Assembly (NCBI GenBank): GCA_012839485.1
Contig: DUNF01000058.1
Location: forward strand, 3,235-67,234
Length of the DNA stretch: 64,000 nt
From: Acholeplasmataceae bacterium
GTDB taxonomy: Bacteria > Bacillota_I > Bacilli_A > ML615J-28 > CAG-698
Reading direction: 5' to 3'
This document shows, in pieces, positions 35,995 to 45,364 of the stretch (within the stretch, counting starts at the first letter, position 1; the number at the start of each line of letters is the position of its first letter). Below the pieces are notes generated by a model. That model was not told the origin of the DNA, did no database searches, and saw nothing but the letters and a program-made list of their open reading frames with translations. Both the position numbers and the translations under genes were made by a program.

Positions 35995-38256
35995 ATGAAA
36001 CTAAAAGATTTAAGTTTAAAACAAAAAGTTGGACAAATGCTTATGTTTAGTTTTCATGGAACTAGTTATAATGAACAAGTAGATTATCTTTTAAATGAGT
36101 TAAAGCTTGGAGGCTTGATTTTATTTAAAAGAAACATTACTTCTTTAAAGCAAGTAAGCAAATTAAATAGCGAGATTTCTCAAGATAAAAAGATTAGACC
36201 ATTTATTGCTTTAGACCAAGAAGGTGGACCAGTTCAAAGAATTGAAAAAGGAATAACACCACTTCTTTCTGCGATGGGTTTTGCAGCTAATGGAAAGGAT
36301 CCATATGAGTTATATAAAGGGGCAGGTAGGGACTTAAAACATTTAGGTTTTAGTATTAACTTTGCTCCCGTAGCAGATGTTAATAATAATCCTTATAATC
36401 CTGTAATTAACTCAAGGAGTTATTCTGATAATCCAAAACTTGTTTCAAGGTATGTTTTAAGAGCAAGTCAAGGATTTAAAGATGCTAAGCTAATTGCAAC
36501 TGTTAAACATTTTCCAGGTCATGGTGATACGAATGTAGATAGTCATTTAGGTTTACCAATTGTCAATAAGTCTTTAGAAGAAATTGAAAAAGTAGAACTT
36601 TATCCTTTTAAAGAAGCTATTGAAAATGGGGCTAATGGAATAATGATGTCGCATATTGTTTATCAATGTTTAGATAAAGATAATCCTGCTAGCCTATCTT
36701 ATAACATTATTACTAAACTTCTTAAAGAAAAGTTAGGATTTAAAGGACTAGTTGTCACTGATTCATTAACAATGAAAGCTATTTGGGATAACTATAGTAT
36801 TAAAGAGATTATCAAGAAAGGAGTCTTAGCGGGAAATGATATTTTATGTTTCTGCGGTAAGGCTGATTTAAATGAACAAAAAGAAATCTATAATACTTTT
36901 GTTAGTTTAGTGGAAGAAGGAGAAATTCCTCTTTCAAGAGTAGATGAAGCAGTTAAGAAGATTTTAGAATATAAAGAAATTTATTTGGAAAAAGATTTAG
37001 ATTTTGAAAACAATTTAAGTGTTATTAAAAAGGAAGAAAAATCTAAACTAGCAGAAGAGTTTGCTTTAGAATCAATTACTTTAGTAAAAGATAAGGGGCT
37101 AGTTCCAATAAAAAAACAAGAAAAGATTTTTGCGATCTTTCCGGAAATTAAACTATTTAGTTTAGTTGATAACAAAGAAAATGATTATTTTACTTTACAA
37201 GATTTCTTAGATTGTAATGAAGTTGTAATAAATAAAGAATTTACTAATTATAAGTTAATTAAGGATGAGATTAAAAAAGCAGATAAAGTAATCTTTTGTA
37301 CTTATAATGTAACTAAGGGGGATTATCAAACTAAAGTTTGGGAAGTTCTAGATCCAAATAAAACAATTGTAGTTAGCATGAGATCACCTTATGATATCTT
37401 ACATTTAGAAAATGTTGAGAGTTATATTTGCTTATATGAAGCAACTTTACTTTCTTTGAAAAGTTTAGTAAAATTAATATATAGTGGTAAGTTTAAAGGA
37501 AGCTTGCCGATTAAATTAGAAGGAGGAAATATGAAAATTATTAGAGTTAAAGACTATGAAGAAATGAGTAAAAAGGCCGCTGAAATAATAGCTGATGTAG
37601 TTAAGAAAAACCCTGCAGCTAATTTAGGTTTAGCTACTGGTTCAAGTCCTTTAGGTACTTATGAAAATCTAATTAAAAAGTATAAAGCTAAAGAGATTTC
37701 TTTTAAAGATATAAAGAGTTTTAATTTAGATGAATATTGCCAGTTAGATAAGAATCATGAGCAAAGCTATTATTCTTATATGAATGAAAACTTATTTAAA
37801 CACATTGATATTAAAAAAGCAAATACTCATTTACCTTCATCTGAAGGAGATGACTTAGAAGCTAACTGTAAAAAGTATAATGATTTATTAAAGAAAAATC
37901 CTGTTGATTTACAGTTATTAGGAATTGGTGGTAATGGCCATATTGGTTTTAATGAACCTGGAACTGCCTTTACTCAAGAAACATTTGTAGTTAAGTTAGC
38001 TGAGAAAACAAGAGAAGATAATAAGAGATTTTTTGCATCAATTGATGAGGTTCCAAAGTATGCAATTACGATGGGAATTAAGAATATTATGGATGCGAAA
38101 GCAATTTTGATGGTAATTAGTGGAAAAGGAAAGCAAGATGCAGTTAATAAACTTTTATCTAAGAAAGTATCTGAAGATTTTCCAGCAAGCATTTTACATA
38201 AGCATCCAAATGTTACGGTAATTATTGATGATGCTGCATATGGAGATAATAAATGA
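35995..38256 (+). CDS. NagZ beta-N-acetylglucosaminidase fused to NagB glucosamine-6-phosphate deaminase
   Basis: 753 residues from ATG 35995 (AAGGAGGA upstream). Residues 1-510 are a family 3 glycosidase: IALDQEGGPVQRI, INFAPVADVNNNP, ATVKHFPGHGDTNVDSHLGLP with the NagZ-specific catalytic H/D loop, and VVTDSLTMKA with the Asp nucleophile. Residues 513-753 are a complete NagB (GLATGSSPLGTYE, FNLDEYCQL, LLGIGGNGHIGFNEPG, AITMGIKNIMDAKAI). NagZ releases GlcNAc from peptidoglycan or chitin fragments; NagB turns GlcN-6-P into fructose-6-P plus ammonia. AGAAGGAGG and ATG 37531 at the joint could still allow a separate NagB. Confidence 0.92.
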   Translation: MKLKDLSLKQKVGQMLMFSFHGTSYNEQVDYLLNELKLGGLILFKRNITSLKQVSKLNSEISQDKKIRPFIALDQEGGPVQRIEKGITPLLSAMGFAANGKDPYELYKGAGRDLKHLGFSINFAPVADVNNNPYNPVINSRSYSDNPKLVSRYVLRASQGFKDAKLIATVKHFPGHGDTNVDSHLGLPIVNKSLEEIEKVELYPFKEAIENGANGIMMSHIVYQCLDKDNPASLSYNIITKLLKEKLGFKGLVVTDSLTMKAIWDNYSIKEIIKKGVLAGNDILCFCGKADLNEQKEIYNTFVSLVEEGEIPLSRVDEAVKKILEYKEIYLEKDLDFENNLSVIKKEEKSKLAEEFALESITLVKDKGLVPIKKQEKIFAIFPEIKLFSLVDNKENDYFTLQDFLDCNEVVINKEFTNYKLIKDEIKKADKVIFCTYNVTKGDYQTKVWEVLDPNKTIVVSMRSPYDILHLENVESYICLYEATLLSLKSLVKLIYSGKFKGSLPIKLEGGNMKIIRVKDYEEMSKKAAEIIADVVKKNPAANLGLATGSSPLGTYENLIKKYKAKEISFKDIKSFNLDEYCQLDKNHEQSYYSYMNENLFKHIDIKKANTHLPSSEGDDLEANCKKYNDLLKKNPVDLQLLGIGGNGHIGFNEPGTAFTQETFVVKLAEKTREDNKRFFASIDEVPKYAITMGIKNIMDAKAILMVISGKGKQDAVNKLLSKKVSEDFPASILHKHPNVTVIIDDAAYGDNK
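37519..37533 (+). promoter_or_regulatory. Internal Shine-Dalgarno and start codon at the NagZ/NagB joint
   Basis: AGAAGGAGG lies four bases before ATG 37531, which encodes the first residue of the NagB domain (residue 513). It looks like the former nagB translation start, retained after the two genes became one frame. Confidence 0.7.
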
Positions 38257-39209
38257 TAGAGTATAAAAACTTTAAACAATTTAAAGATTACCATTTAATC
38301 CAAGAATTATGGAATGATGATTTACTTGGAATGTATCCAATTTCTGATTTTATCTTTAAGCAAAATGTTACAGAGAATAAATATGTTCTTAAAGAAAATT
38401 CTTTTGTAGCATTAGCTGGAGATGAAGTTGTTGGGTTTATTATTTCTAAAGAGTTTATGAATGATATGGTTAAAAGATATCATGATATTGGTTTTATTAG
38501 TTTATTTTATGTAAAGAGAAAATATCGTAAGCAAAAAATTGCCACAACTCTTTTTGAAAAAGTAGAAGCTGGTTTTAAGAAATTGGGTAAAAAGACAATT
38601 TGGATTGGAAAAGATATCAATAATTTCTTTCCAGGAGTTCCAGTTGATTTCAATCATCTAACAACAGACTTTTTAGAAAAAATAGGTTATAACAATTTAG
38701 GGCCTACTCATGATATGGTATGTTACCATTACCAAAAAGATGTAATTGAACATTTTGAGAATATGGAAAAATATCAATATCGTTATTTTGAGAAAAAAGA
38801 TTATAAAGCTACTAAAGCATTTTTTGAGAAGTGTTTTCCTGGAAGATGGGAATTTGAATTCCAAGATTATTATGAGACAGGAATATTTGGTAAAGATTAT
38901 ATAATTTGCTTAGATAAAGATCAAGTTGTTGGTTTTGTAAGATTAAGTGATACAAAAGTTCCAGTATTTCCTTACCATATTACTTGGTATCAAAAGTTCA
39001 ATAATCTAGGTGCACTTGGGCCTTTAGGTGTTGATAGTGACCATAGAAGACAAAAAATTGGCAGTAATTTATTAAAAATTGCAATTAAAGACTTACATGA
39101 TCGAGGATGTACAGAACTTTTAATTGATTGGACAGGACTTTTAGACGTTTATAATCGTTTAGGATTTGAGGTTTGGAAGAGTTATACAACTTACGATAAA
39201 AAGATTTAA
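38253..39209 (+). CDS. Tandem-domain GNAT acetyltransferase
   Basis: 318 residues, two GNAT domains. The first has FYVKRKYRKQKIATTLFEKVEAGF; the second has GPLGVDSDHRRQKIGSNLLKIAIKDLHDRGCTELLIDWTGLLDVYNRLGFEVWKSY. It overlaps nagZ-nagB by four bases (ATGA), so it is cotranslated. It resembles the two-domain GNAT at 17043. Its place in an amino-sugar gene pair suggests an amine-bearing sugar or peptide substrate, but that is inference. Confidence 0.82.
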   Translation: MIEYKNFKQFKDYHLIQELWNDDLLGMYPISDFIFKQNVTENKYVLKENSFVALAGDEVVGFIISKEFMNDMVKRYHDIGFISLFYVKRKYRKQKIATTLFEKVEAGFKKLGKKTIWIGKDINNFFPGVPVDFNHLTTDFLEKIGYNNLGPTHDMVCYHYQKDVIEHFENMEKYQYRYFEKKDYKATKAFFEKCFPGRWEFEFQDYYETGIFGKDYIICLDKDQVVGFVRLSDTKVPVFPYHITWYQKFNNLGALGPLGVDSDHRRQKIGSNLLKIAIKDLHDRGCTELLIDWTGLLDVYNRLGFEVWKSYTTYDKKI

Positions 39210-39235
39210 AACTAGATATCGTTTCCAAAAAACTC

Positions 39236-39264
39236 TTGATATTTCAGGTATTATTTAGTATAAT
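39236..39264 (+). promoter_or_regulatory. Sigma-A promoter for the Big2/solute-binding lipoprotein
   Basis: TTGATA (39236-39241) and TATAAT (39259-39264) are 17 bases apart; AAGGAGGA precedes the start codon. Confidence 0.78.
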
Positions 39265-39313
39265 AATAATGAGGTCGTAGGACTTAAAGCAAATCAAACA
39301 AGGAGGAAAAATC

Positions 39314-42300
39314 ATGAAAAAATGGTTATCATTGCTTTTAGTATTTGGTTTAAGCTTATTACTATTTGGATGTAGCCGTGATGACAAAGTTATCGAAGTT
39401 ACATCAGTAGAACTTAAATCAAATGCCGAAGAATTACAAGTAGGACAAACTTATCAAATTACTCCTACTGTAAAACCAGCCGATGCCACTGATAAAACAG
39501 TGACTTACGACAGTAATAATAAAGCAGTTGCTACTGTTAGTGCTAGTGGTTTAGTATCAGCAGTTGCAAAAGGAACCGCTGTTATTACCGTTAAAGCAGG
39601 TACAAAACAAGCAGAGCTTACTATTACTGTAGTACAGGAAGAAGAAGTACAATTAGTTATTACTGTTCCACAGGAAGCAGCAACAATTGTTGTTGGCGGA
39701 ACTTACACAATTGGAGCACAAGTGAAAGATCAAACTGGAGCTCCAAAACCAGCAACATTAGCATACGCATCAAACAATAACGATGTTGCTACTGTAGACG
39801 ATAGCGGAAAAGTTACTGGACATGCAGCAGGAACTGCAGTTATTACAATCACATCTGGTGAACTTTCTAAGACTGTTACAATTACAGTTACAGCAGAAGA
39901 ACCAAGTGAGCGTGCAATCGCAGGTGTTCCTGAGGAAGATCCAGAAAACAATGTATACATCTTTATTGGAAGAACATTTACTGCTACTGTAGCAAACTTA
40001 AGAGAAGGTGAAACAGTTGCTTGGAGCACTCAAGATACTGAAGTTATCTCATTAAGCGATGAAGGTGCTGTAGAAGCTCTTGAAGCAGGTATTGCAACTA
40101 TTCATGCAATTGTATCTGACGCAGAAGGAAATCAAGTAGCTGATTTAAGTGCAACTTTTGAAGTTATGGATGAATCAGTTCTACCATTATTCGTATCTGA
40201 ACCAGGATACACATTAAAGAGAGAAGAAATTGCAGTTGATTATCAAGCTAACTACAAAACTAATAAAGTAGACGAAATTACTAAAGATGTAATTTACAAA
40301 GTTGAAGATATTACAGATCCTGAAAATCCAGTTGAACTTGGACAAAACTATGAAGCTAACGAGCAAGAAATTCCAGCAGAAGATATCGCTGAAGTATTGA
40401 CATTCGTTATCGCAGCAGATGGAACAAGTAAAACTGGTGTTAATAGAGGAAGATTAAGAGTTGTAGCGTTAAAGCCAGGTTTATTAAGAATCACAGCTAA
40501 AGTTGGCGACGAAACATCAGAGCCATTTGAATTAAGATTAATTGATAGACCAATGCCAACTGAATTAGTAATTAGCGCACCAAACAATGACCCACAAATT
40601 GAAACTAAAGGCGGAAGCTTAAAATTATCAGCTTCAAGTAAACCAGCGTTCTCATATAGCACTGTTACTTGGTCATCAAATAATCCTTTAGTAGATGTTC
40701 GTGCAGATGGTACACTTATCTGCAACGGAACAGATGATGATATTGGAACAGTTGTAACTATTACAGCTACATCAACTGTAGTTGAAGGTTTAACAGCTAC
40801 AATTGATATTACAATAAAAGAAAAATATGTAGAAGTAATTGAAACACCAGAACCAACAAGCATTACTATTAACGGTTATCCAGATGTTTTCATTGGTGAA
40901 ACATATCAATTTACAGCTGACGTTGGACCAGCAGGTGCAAATCAAGCTGTAGTTTGGTCATCACAAAATGATGCTTATGCTACTGTTGATGAAAATGGTT
41001 TAGTAACTGTTCATGCAGCTGGCGAAGGAAAATCATTCTATATCATTGCACGTGCACCAAGTGTTGAAAACCCTGGTACATATGCAGTTACACAAAGATA
41101 TCAAATTAGAGCTGCTAAGCCACCAATTGATCCAGATCCAATTAACTTAAATGGATATCAAATTACAATTATGAACGCAGGCCATGCATTATTTGATCAA
41201 GATCCATTCTTACCACAATATGCAGGTGCTGATAAGACTGCTAAACAAGCAGCTTGGCGTGAAGTTGAAGAAGCTTATAACTGTACAATTAAAGTTGTTG
41301 CTTATCCAGAAGAAGCTCCATGGGGACCAGCGAGAGTTCAATGGATTAACAACAATGCAAATAATACAAAAGGTGGAGCAGATTTCTATATCGTAACTAC
41401 TACATGGTTAAATCAATTCTCTGCAAGTCAAGCATTATTCCCAGTACAAGACTTATATATTCGTTTTGGAAAGAATAGTATGGACCCTGCATCAAGAGAA
41501 GCAGCTACATATAAAGGAAACTTATATGCTATGAGTGCTTCTACATATGGAGCTAACTATATTGACCGTGGTTTATTCTTCAACCTTAACTTACTAGAAG
41601 AAGTTGGAATGGAGAACCCTGCTCAAATGTTCATGAGCGATCGTTGGACACATAGTGATTTTGAACAATGGGTATTAGATGCACAAGTTGCAATCGGCCA
41701 AAAAGGTGAAGGTTATTATGCTATTTGCGGTAGACCATTCTTCTACTGGGCAGGTATGATTAACGCAGCTGGTATTAAGATGGTTGACTCTGCAAGTGCT
41801 TCACTTAACGTTGATGGACCTATCCAAAGAAGTGTAGTTAACGTACTTAAGAGAATCTATATGAACCACCAAGCTTGGGATCCAACTCCTGGATATGATG
41901 GTCAAACTGAAGCATTCAGAACAGAAAAAGCAATTATGGATGGCGGAGAAATGTGGTTTGTAAAGACTGACAACCGTTGGCCAATTGATATGTGGTCACC
42001 TAATGACTCATCTGGCACAAGATATGGATATGTTCCATTCCCTTATCCAGATAATATGACAAAAGAACAAACTAAGGTTATTACTAAGGGTGGATCAATC
42101 TACGCTATGGTTAACCATATGACTCATAAACACGTAGCTGCAGGCTTAAACGATGATGCAGTAGCATATGAAGGTATTTACCGTGCTCTAAACGATGTAT
42201 TTAGATGGACAGAAAGAAAACAAAAAGAAGCTGGAGAATTAGTTGGAGAAACTGAATTAGACGTTAGACGTCAAAATGCTAGTTTAAGACTAGATGATCC

Positions 42301-42499
42301 ATTCTCAATTGAATGTGTTCTATTCTATGACAAACGTAGAGTAATGTATGACCCATATGAAGAAGTAATCGGAATTTGGGCTACTCCATCAGCTGCAAGA
42401 CCAGCTGAAGAAGGTATCCGTCAAGGAGCAGACTACTCAGCAGTTGTAGCAGAATGTATGCCAGCATGGCAACAAAAGGTTATCGCACAATTCGGATAG
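39314..42499 (+). CDS. Lipoprotein with Big2 domains and C-terminal ABC solute-binding domain
   Basis: 1061 residues. The lipoprotein signal ends LLLFGC, giving Cys20. Several bacterial Ig-like Big2 repeats follow (SNAEELQVGQTYQITPTVKP, then VATVSASGLVSAVAKGTAVITV; further copies near residues 115-195, 210-275, 420-500 and 515-600). The last ~440 residues are a family 1 solute-binding protein (YQITIMNAGHALF, YNCTIKVVAYPE, ADFYIVTTTWLNQF, YKGNLYAMSASTYGANYIDRGLFFN). The Ig stalk would hold the binding domain away from the membrane. It has its own promoter and terminator and probably feeds one of the permease pairs upstream. Confidence 0.85.
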   Translation: MKKWLSLLLVFGLSLLLFGCSRDDKVIEVTSVELKSNAEELQVGQTYQITPTVKPADATDKTVTYDSNNKAVATVSASGLVSAVAKGTAVITVKAGTKQAELTITVVQEEEVQLVITVPQEAATIVVGGTYTIGAQVKDQTGAPKPATLAYASNNNDVATVDDSGKVTGHAAGTAVITITSGELSKTVTITVTAEEPSERAIAGVPEEDPENNVYIFIGRTFTATVANLREGETVAWSTQDTEVISLSDEGAVEALEAGIATIHAIVSDAEGNQVADLSATFEVMDESVLPLFVSEPGYTLKREEIAVDYQANYKTNKVDEITKDVIYKVEDITDPENPVELGQNYEANEQEIPAEDIAEVLTFVIAADGTSKTGVNRGRLRVVALKPGLLRITAKVGDETSEPFELRLIDRPMPTELVISAPNNDPQIETKGGSLKLSASSKPAFSYSTVTWSSNNPLVDVRADGTLICNGTDDDIGTVVTITATSTVVEGLTATIDITIKEKYVEVIETPEPTSITINGYPDVFIGETYQFTADVGPAGANQAVVWSSQNDAYATVDENGLVTVHAAGEGKSFYIIARAPSVENPGTYAVTQRYQIRAAKPPIDPDPINLNGYQITIMNAGHALFDQDPFLPQYAGADKTAKQAAWREVEEAYNCTIKVVAYPEEAPWGPARVQWINNNANNTKGGADFYIVTTTWLNQFSASQALFPVQDLYIRFGKNSMDPASREAATYKGNLYAMSASTYGANYIDRGLFFNLNLLEEVGMENPAQMFMSDRWTHSDFEQWVLDAQVAIGQKGEGYYAICGRPFFYWAGMINAAGIKMVDSASASLNVDGPIQRSVVNVLKRIYMNHQAWDPTPGYDGQTEAFRTEKAIMDGGEMWFVKTDNRWPIDMWSPNDSSGTRYGYVPFPYPDNMTKEQTKVITKGGSIYAMVNHMTHKHVAAGLNDDAVAYEGIYRALNDVFRWTERKQKEAGELVGETELDVRRQNASLRLDDPFSIECVLFYDKRRVMYDPYEEVIGIWATPSAARPAEEGIRQGADYSAVVAECMPAWQQKVIAQFG

Positions 42500-42516
42500 A
42501 ATTTAAAGATATAAAC

Positions 42517-42547
42517 AAAACCACATGATTTTATCGTGTGGTTTTTT
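42517..42547 (+). terminator. Terminator after the Big2/solute-binding lipoprotein
   Basis: CCACATGA (42521-42528) pairs with TCGTGTGG (42534-42541), with flanking A/T pairs and a run of six T residues. Confidence 0.88.
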
Positions 42548-42559
42548 ATTTCTCTTTTA

Positions 42560-42588
42560 TTGTTATTTGACCTTAGATATGGTATAAT
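42560..42588 (+). promoter_or_regulatory. Candidate promoter for the namZ-lctD operon
   Basis: TTGTTA (42560-42565) and a perfect TATAAT (42583-42588) have a 17-base spacer. No terminator or second convincing promoter was found until about 55025, so it may drive twelve kilobases. Confidence 0.65.
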
Positions 42589-42611
42589 ATAAAGAGTTTA
42601 AGGAGTTAATT

Positions 42612-43412
42612 ATGGATGTAGAAAAGTATGTCAATAGTAAAGCTTTTATCTTTTTTGAGTGGACATATCGTTTAATAATAATGAATTTATTGAATCTTTC
42701 AATAATTATAACTATGAGTTTTGGTTTTTGGGTGCTATTTATTGCCATTCAAAAAATGACTTATTTTTATCTAGCAATTCTACTAACGCTTTTGGGCTTA
42801 ATTATTACTTCAATTGCTAGTTTTAAAACGATTAAAGACTTAAGTGGGTACCGAAGGAGTGGTTTGTATAAAACCTATTTTTCCAATCTTTGGTTTAGTT
42901 TTAAAGATCTTTGGTTTATAGAACTGCTTATTGTAATTATTTATGCCTTTCTATTAGGATCATCATTAACATATAGTTTGATTTTAAATCACGAAGATTT
43001 TACTTATGATTTTATAGGGATAGTTTATACCGTAGGTTACTGGCTTGATTGGATTTTATTATTTTTCTTAACTCAAGCTGTGATTTCGTTTTGGGCTGTC
43101 TATAGTCATTTTCAAATGACAAAGTGGAATTATATTAAAGCTAGTTTTTATATGTCTTTTAAGTTATTTTTACCAACATTGTTAGCGGGTATTTTCTTCT
43201 TTTTAACACCAGTTTTAATAATTGTTTTAGGTTTAATTCTTAGTCCAATGTTATCATTGTTGCTTATTTCATTTTTTAGTTTATTTGGAATTACCTTGCC
43301 TCAGTATTTATACTTTAGAATGATAAAAGGCAAATACGCATATCTTACAAAAAACCCTGATGATATTCAGGATTTCGATAAATATGAATTAGAAAAGGAG
43401 AATGAAATTTAA
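42612..43412 (+). CDS. Polytopic membrane protein, DUF624/YesL-like
   Basis: 266 residues with about six membrane helices. The N-terminal WTYRLIIMNLLNLSIIITMSFGFWVLFIAIQKM and the middle TYFSNLWFSFKDLWFIELLIVIIYAFLL resemble the DUF624 proteins found beside carbohydrate ABC systems, though this one is longer. No catalytic residues are evident. Its stop codon overlaps the remnant namZ start that follows. The function is unknown. Confidence 0.6.
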   Translation: MDVEKYVNSKAFIFFEWTYRLIIMNLLNLSIIITMSFGFWVLFIAIQKMTYFYLAILLTLLGLIITSIASFKTIKDLSGYRRSGLYKTYFSNLWFSFKDLWFIELLIVIIYAFLLGSSLTYSLILNHEDFTYDFIGIVYTVGYWLDWILLFFLTQAVISFWAVYSHFQMTKWNYIKASFYMSFKLFLPTLLAGIFFFLTPVLIIVLGLILSPMLSLLLISFFSLFGITLPQYLYFRMIKGKYAYLTKNPDDIQDFDKYELEKENEI

Positions 43413-43619
43413 ATTAGGAATTGATTGTATTGATGAACACTTAGATTTGTTTAAATGAAAAGACTAATTTAGTTGCTTTATTTAGTCCTGAGTATTTAGA
43501 TAATGAAGGAAATGTAGTTAAACATTCGCTAAGAGATAAGATAGTTAGTTATGAAGTAAAAGCTGCTATCAAGGACAATCAAAAACATATAAATATCAAA
43601 CAAAAATCAAAAAGTTATT
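43402..43619 (+). pseudogene. Remnant of an earlier namZ copy
   Basis: An ATG at 43402 with AAAAGGAG upstream opens MKFKLGIDCIDEHLDLFK and stops. This nearly matches MKLKLGIDRIDEHLDLFE at residue 194 of the intact NamZ protein. After the stop, in another frame, EKTNLVALFSPE matches NamZ again, with the intervening segment (about 75 bases of the intact gene) deleted. The following ~130 bases stay open to TAG 43619 but do not obviously match NamZ. It looks like a stand-alone namZ that decayed after the lipoprotein-fused copy arose. Confidence 0.75.
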
Positions 43620-43631
43620 AGAGGTGGAAGT

Positions 43632-45353
43632 ATGAAAAAAGTATTGAAATTTGTTTTAGTTCTTTTCCTTTTTGTAGTCTTAGTAGGTTGTAAGAAGGAA
43701 GAAGCATTTAAGGCTGTAGAGAATTTAATTGACAACATCGGTGAAGTTACTCTAGAAGACGAAGCATTAATTAATGAAATTGAAGAAAAATTTAATGCTT
43801 TAAGTGAAGAAGATCAAGAGAAAGTTGCTAACTTAGCTGTTTTAGTAGATGCACAAGTTACGCTTGATAGTTTAAAATTCTTAGCTGAATTAGACATTAA
43901 TTATGATGATGCAACTTTAGCTGTATTAACTGCTTTAAAAGGCAAGATTAACAATTTAAGTAATGATGTAGCTAATAAAATTCAAAATGAAATTAATGCA
44001 GCATTAGATAAAATTAATAAACACATTAAAAATTTAGAATTCGAAGCTGCTGTGTTAGCTTTAAATGGCGAGGTTGATAAAGAAGCATTAGCTCAACTAG
44101 ACCTTGTATATGAATCTATAACAGAAGAGTTTAAAGCAAAACTTAAGGCAGATATTAAACAAACATATTTTACATTATCGGCGCAAGCTAAAGAACAAGG
44201 AGAAGAAAGAATGAAATTAAAATTAGGAATCGATCGTATTGATGAACATTTAGATTTATTTGAAGGAAAGAGAGTAGGTTTAATTACTAACCCTACTGGG
44301 ATAAATTCGAAATATCAATCTACAATTGATGTTTTGAATGAGAAAACTAATTTAGTTGCTTTATTTAGTCCTGAGCATGGGGTAAGAGGGAACTTACAAG
44401 CTGGGATTAATTTAGGAACTTATGTAGACGAAGAGACAGGGATTACTGTTTATTCGTTATATGGAGATACAAGAAAACCATCAAAAGAAATGTTAGACGA
44501 AATAGATATTTTATGCATAGATATTCAAGATGTTGGGGCAAGATTTTATACTTATGTTTATACGATGGCTTATTCAATGATGGCCTGTAAAGAAGAAGGA
44601 AAGAAGTTTGTAGTGTTTGATCGCCCAAATCCAATTAATGCTTCTGATTATGAAGGCAATATTTTAGATATCAATTATCGTTCTTTTATTGGTTACTACC
44701 CAACAATCCAACGTCATGGAATGACAATTGGGGAACTTGCTTATTTATTTAATGAAGAGTTTGAGATTGGCTGTGATTTAGAAGTTATTAAGATGGCTAA
44801 TTATGACCGCACTAAGTATTTAGATGAATTAGATATTTTATATGTTTATCCATCTCCTAACTTACCGACAGTTAATAGTTGTATTTTATATCCAGGTACA
44901 TGTATTTTTGAAGGAACTAATCTGAGTGAAGGAAGAGGTACTGCAACTCCATTTGAGTTAATTGGGGCACCTTATATAAACTCAAAAGAATTAGCTGATA
45001 AATTAAATAGTATGAATATTGAAGGAGTTTACTTTAGACCACAATACTTTACACCGATTTATTCGAAAAATAAAGATTTATTATGTGGTGGTGTGTATAT
45101 TCACGTTTTAGATCGTAAGAAATTGAAGTCAGTATCGTTAGGGTTTATCTTACTTGATACAATTAGAAACTTATATCCAAATGACTTTAAAGTTAACCCA
45201 CCTTGGAGCGAAGGCGGAAGAACGATGTTAGACTTAAATACAGGGACAGATAAGATATCTAAATACTTACTTACTTTAGAAGAACAACTTGCTTGGATTA
45301 AAGAAGATACTAAAAAGTTTGGTGAGATTAGAAGTAAATATTTAATTTATTAA
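43632..45353 (+). CDS. namZ: NamZ exo-beta-N-acetylmuramidase (DUF1343) as a lipoprotein
   Basis: 573 residues. A lipoprotein signal with lipobox LVGC (Cys20) is followed by a helical domain (about 25-190, 'NEIEEKFNALSEEDQEKVANL' type helices). The DUF1343 enzyme is residues 194-573: GKRVGLITNPTGI, LVALFSPEHGVRG, DIQDVGARFYTYVYTMAYSM, VFDRPNPIN and YPSPNLPT. Bacillus NamZ (YbbC) removes MurNAc from the non-reducing end of peptide-free peptidoglycan chains. AAGGAG eight bases before ATG 44211 (residue 194) could give a second, cytoplasmic form. It heads the muramic acid genes. Confidence 0.9.
   Translation: MKKVLKFVLVLFLFVVLVGCKKEEAFKAVENLIDNIGEVTLEDEALINEIEEKFNALSEEDQEKVANLAVLVDAQVTLDSLKFLAELDINYDDATLAVLTALKGKINNLSNDVANKIQNEINAALDKINKHIKNLEFEAAVLALNGEVDKEALAQLDLVYESITEEFKAKLKADIKQTYFTLSAQAKEQGEERMKLKLGIDRIDEHLDLFEGKRVGLITNPTGINSKYQSTIDVLNEKTNLVALFSPEHGVRGNLQAGINLGTYVDEETGITVYSLYGDTRKPSKEMLDEIDILCIDIQDVGARFYTYVYTMAYSMMACKEEGKKFVVFDRPNPINASDYEGNILDINYRSFIGYYPTIQRHGMTIGELAYLFNEEFEIGCDLEVIKMANYDRTKYLDELDILYVYPSPNLPTVNSCILYPGTCIFEGTNLSEGRGTATPFELIGAPYINSKELADKLNSMNIEGVYFRPQYFTPIYSKNKDLLCGGVYIHVLDRKKLKSVSLGFILLDTIRNLYPNDFKVNPPWSEGGRTMLDLNTGTDKISKYLLTLEEQLAWIKEDTKKFGEIRSKYLIY
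44197..44213 (+). promoter_or_regulatory. Internal Shine-Dalgarno and ATG at the NamZ domain start
   Basis: AAGGAG (44197-44202) lies eight bases before ATG 44211. The downstream residues equal the start of the decayed namZ copy at 43402, so this is probably the ancestral start codon. Confidence 0.6.
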
Positions 45354-45364
45354 GGAGAAAATTA

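Noticed and set aside
40348..40863. 171-residue open frame on the minus strand
   Set aside because: It lies wholly opposite the Big2 repeats of a clear lipoprotein gene, is Val/Ser/Thr-rich from the complementary repeat codons, and has no ribosome-binding site.
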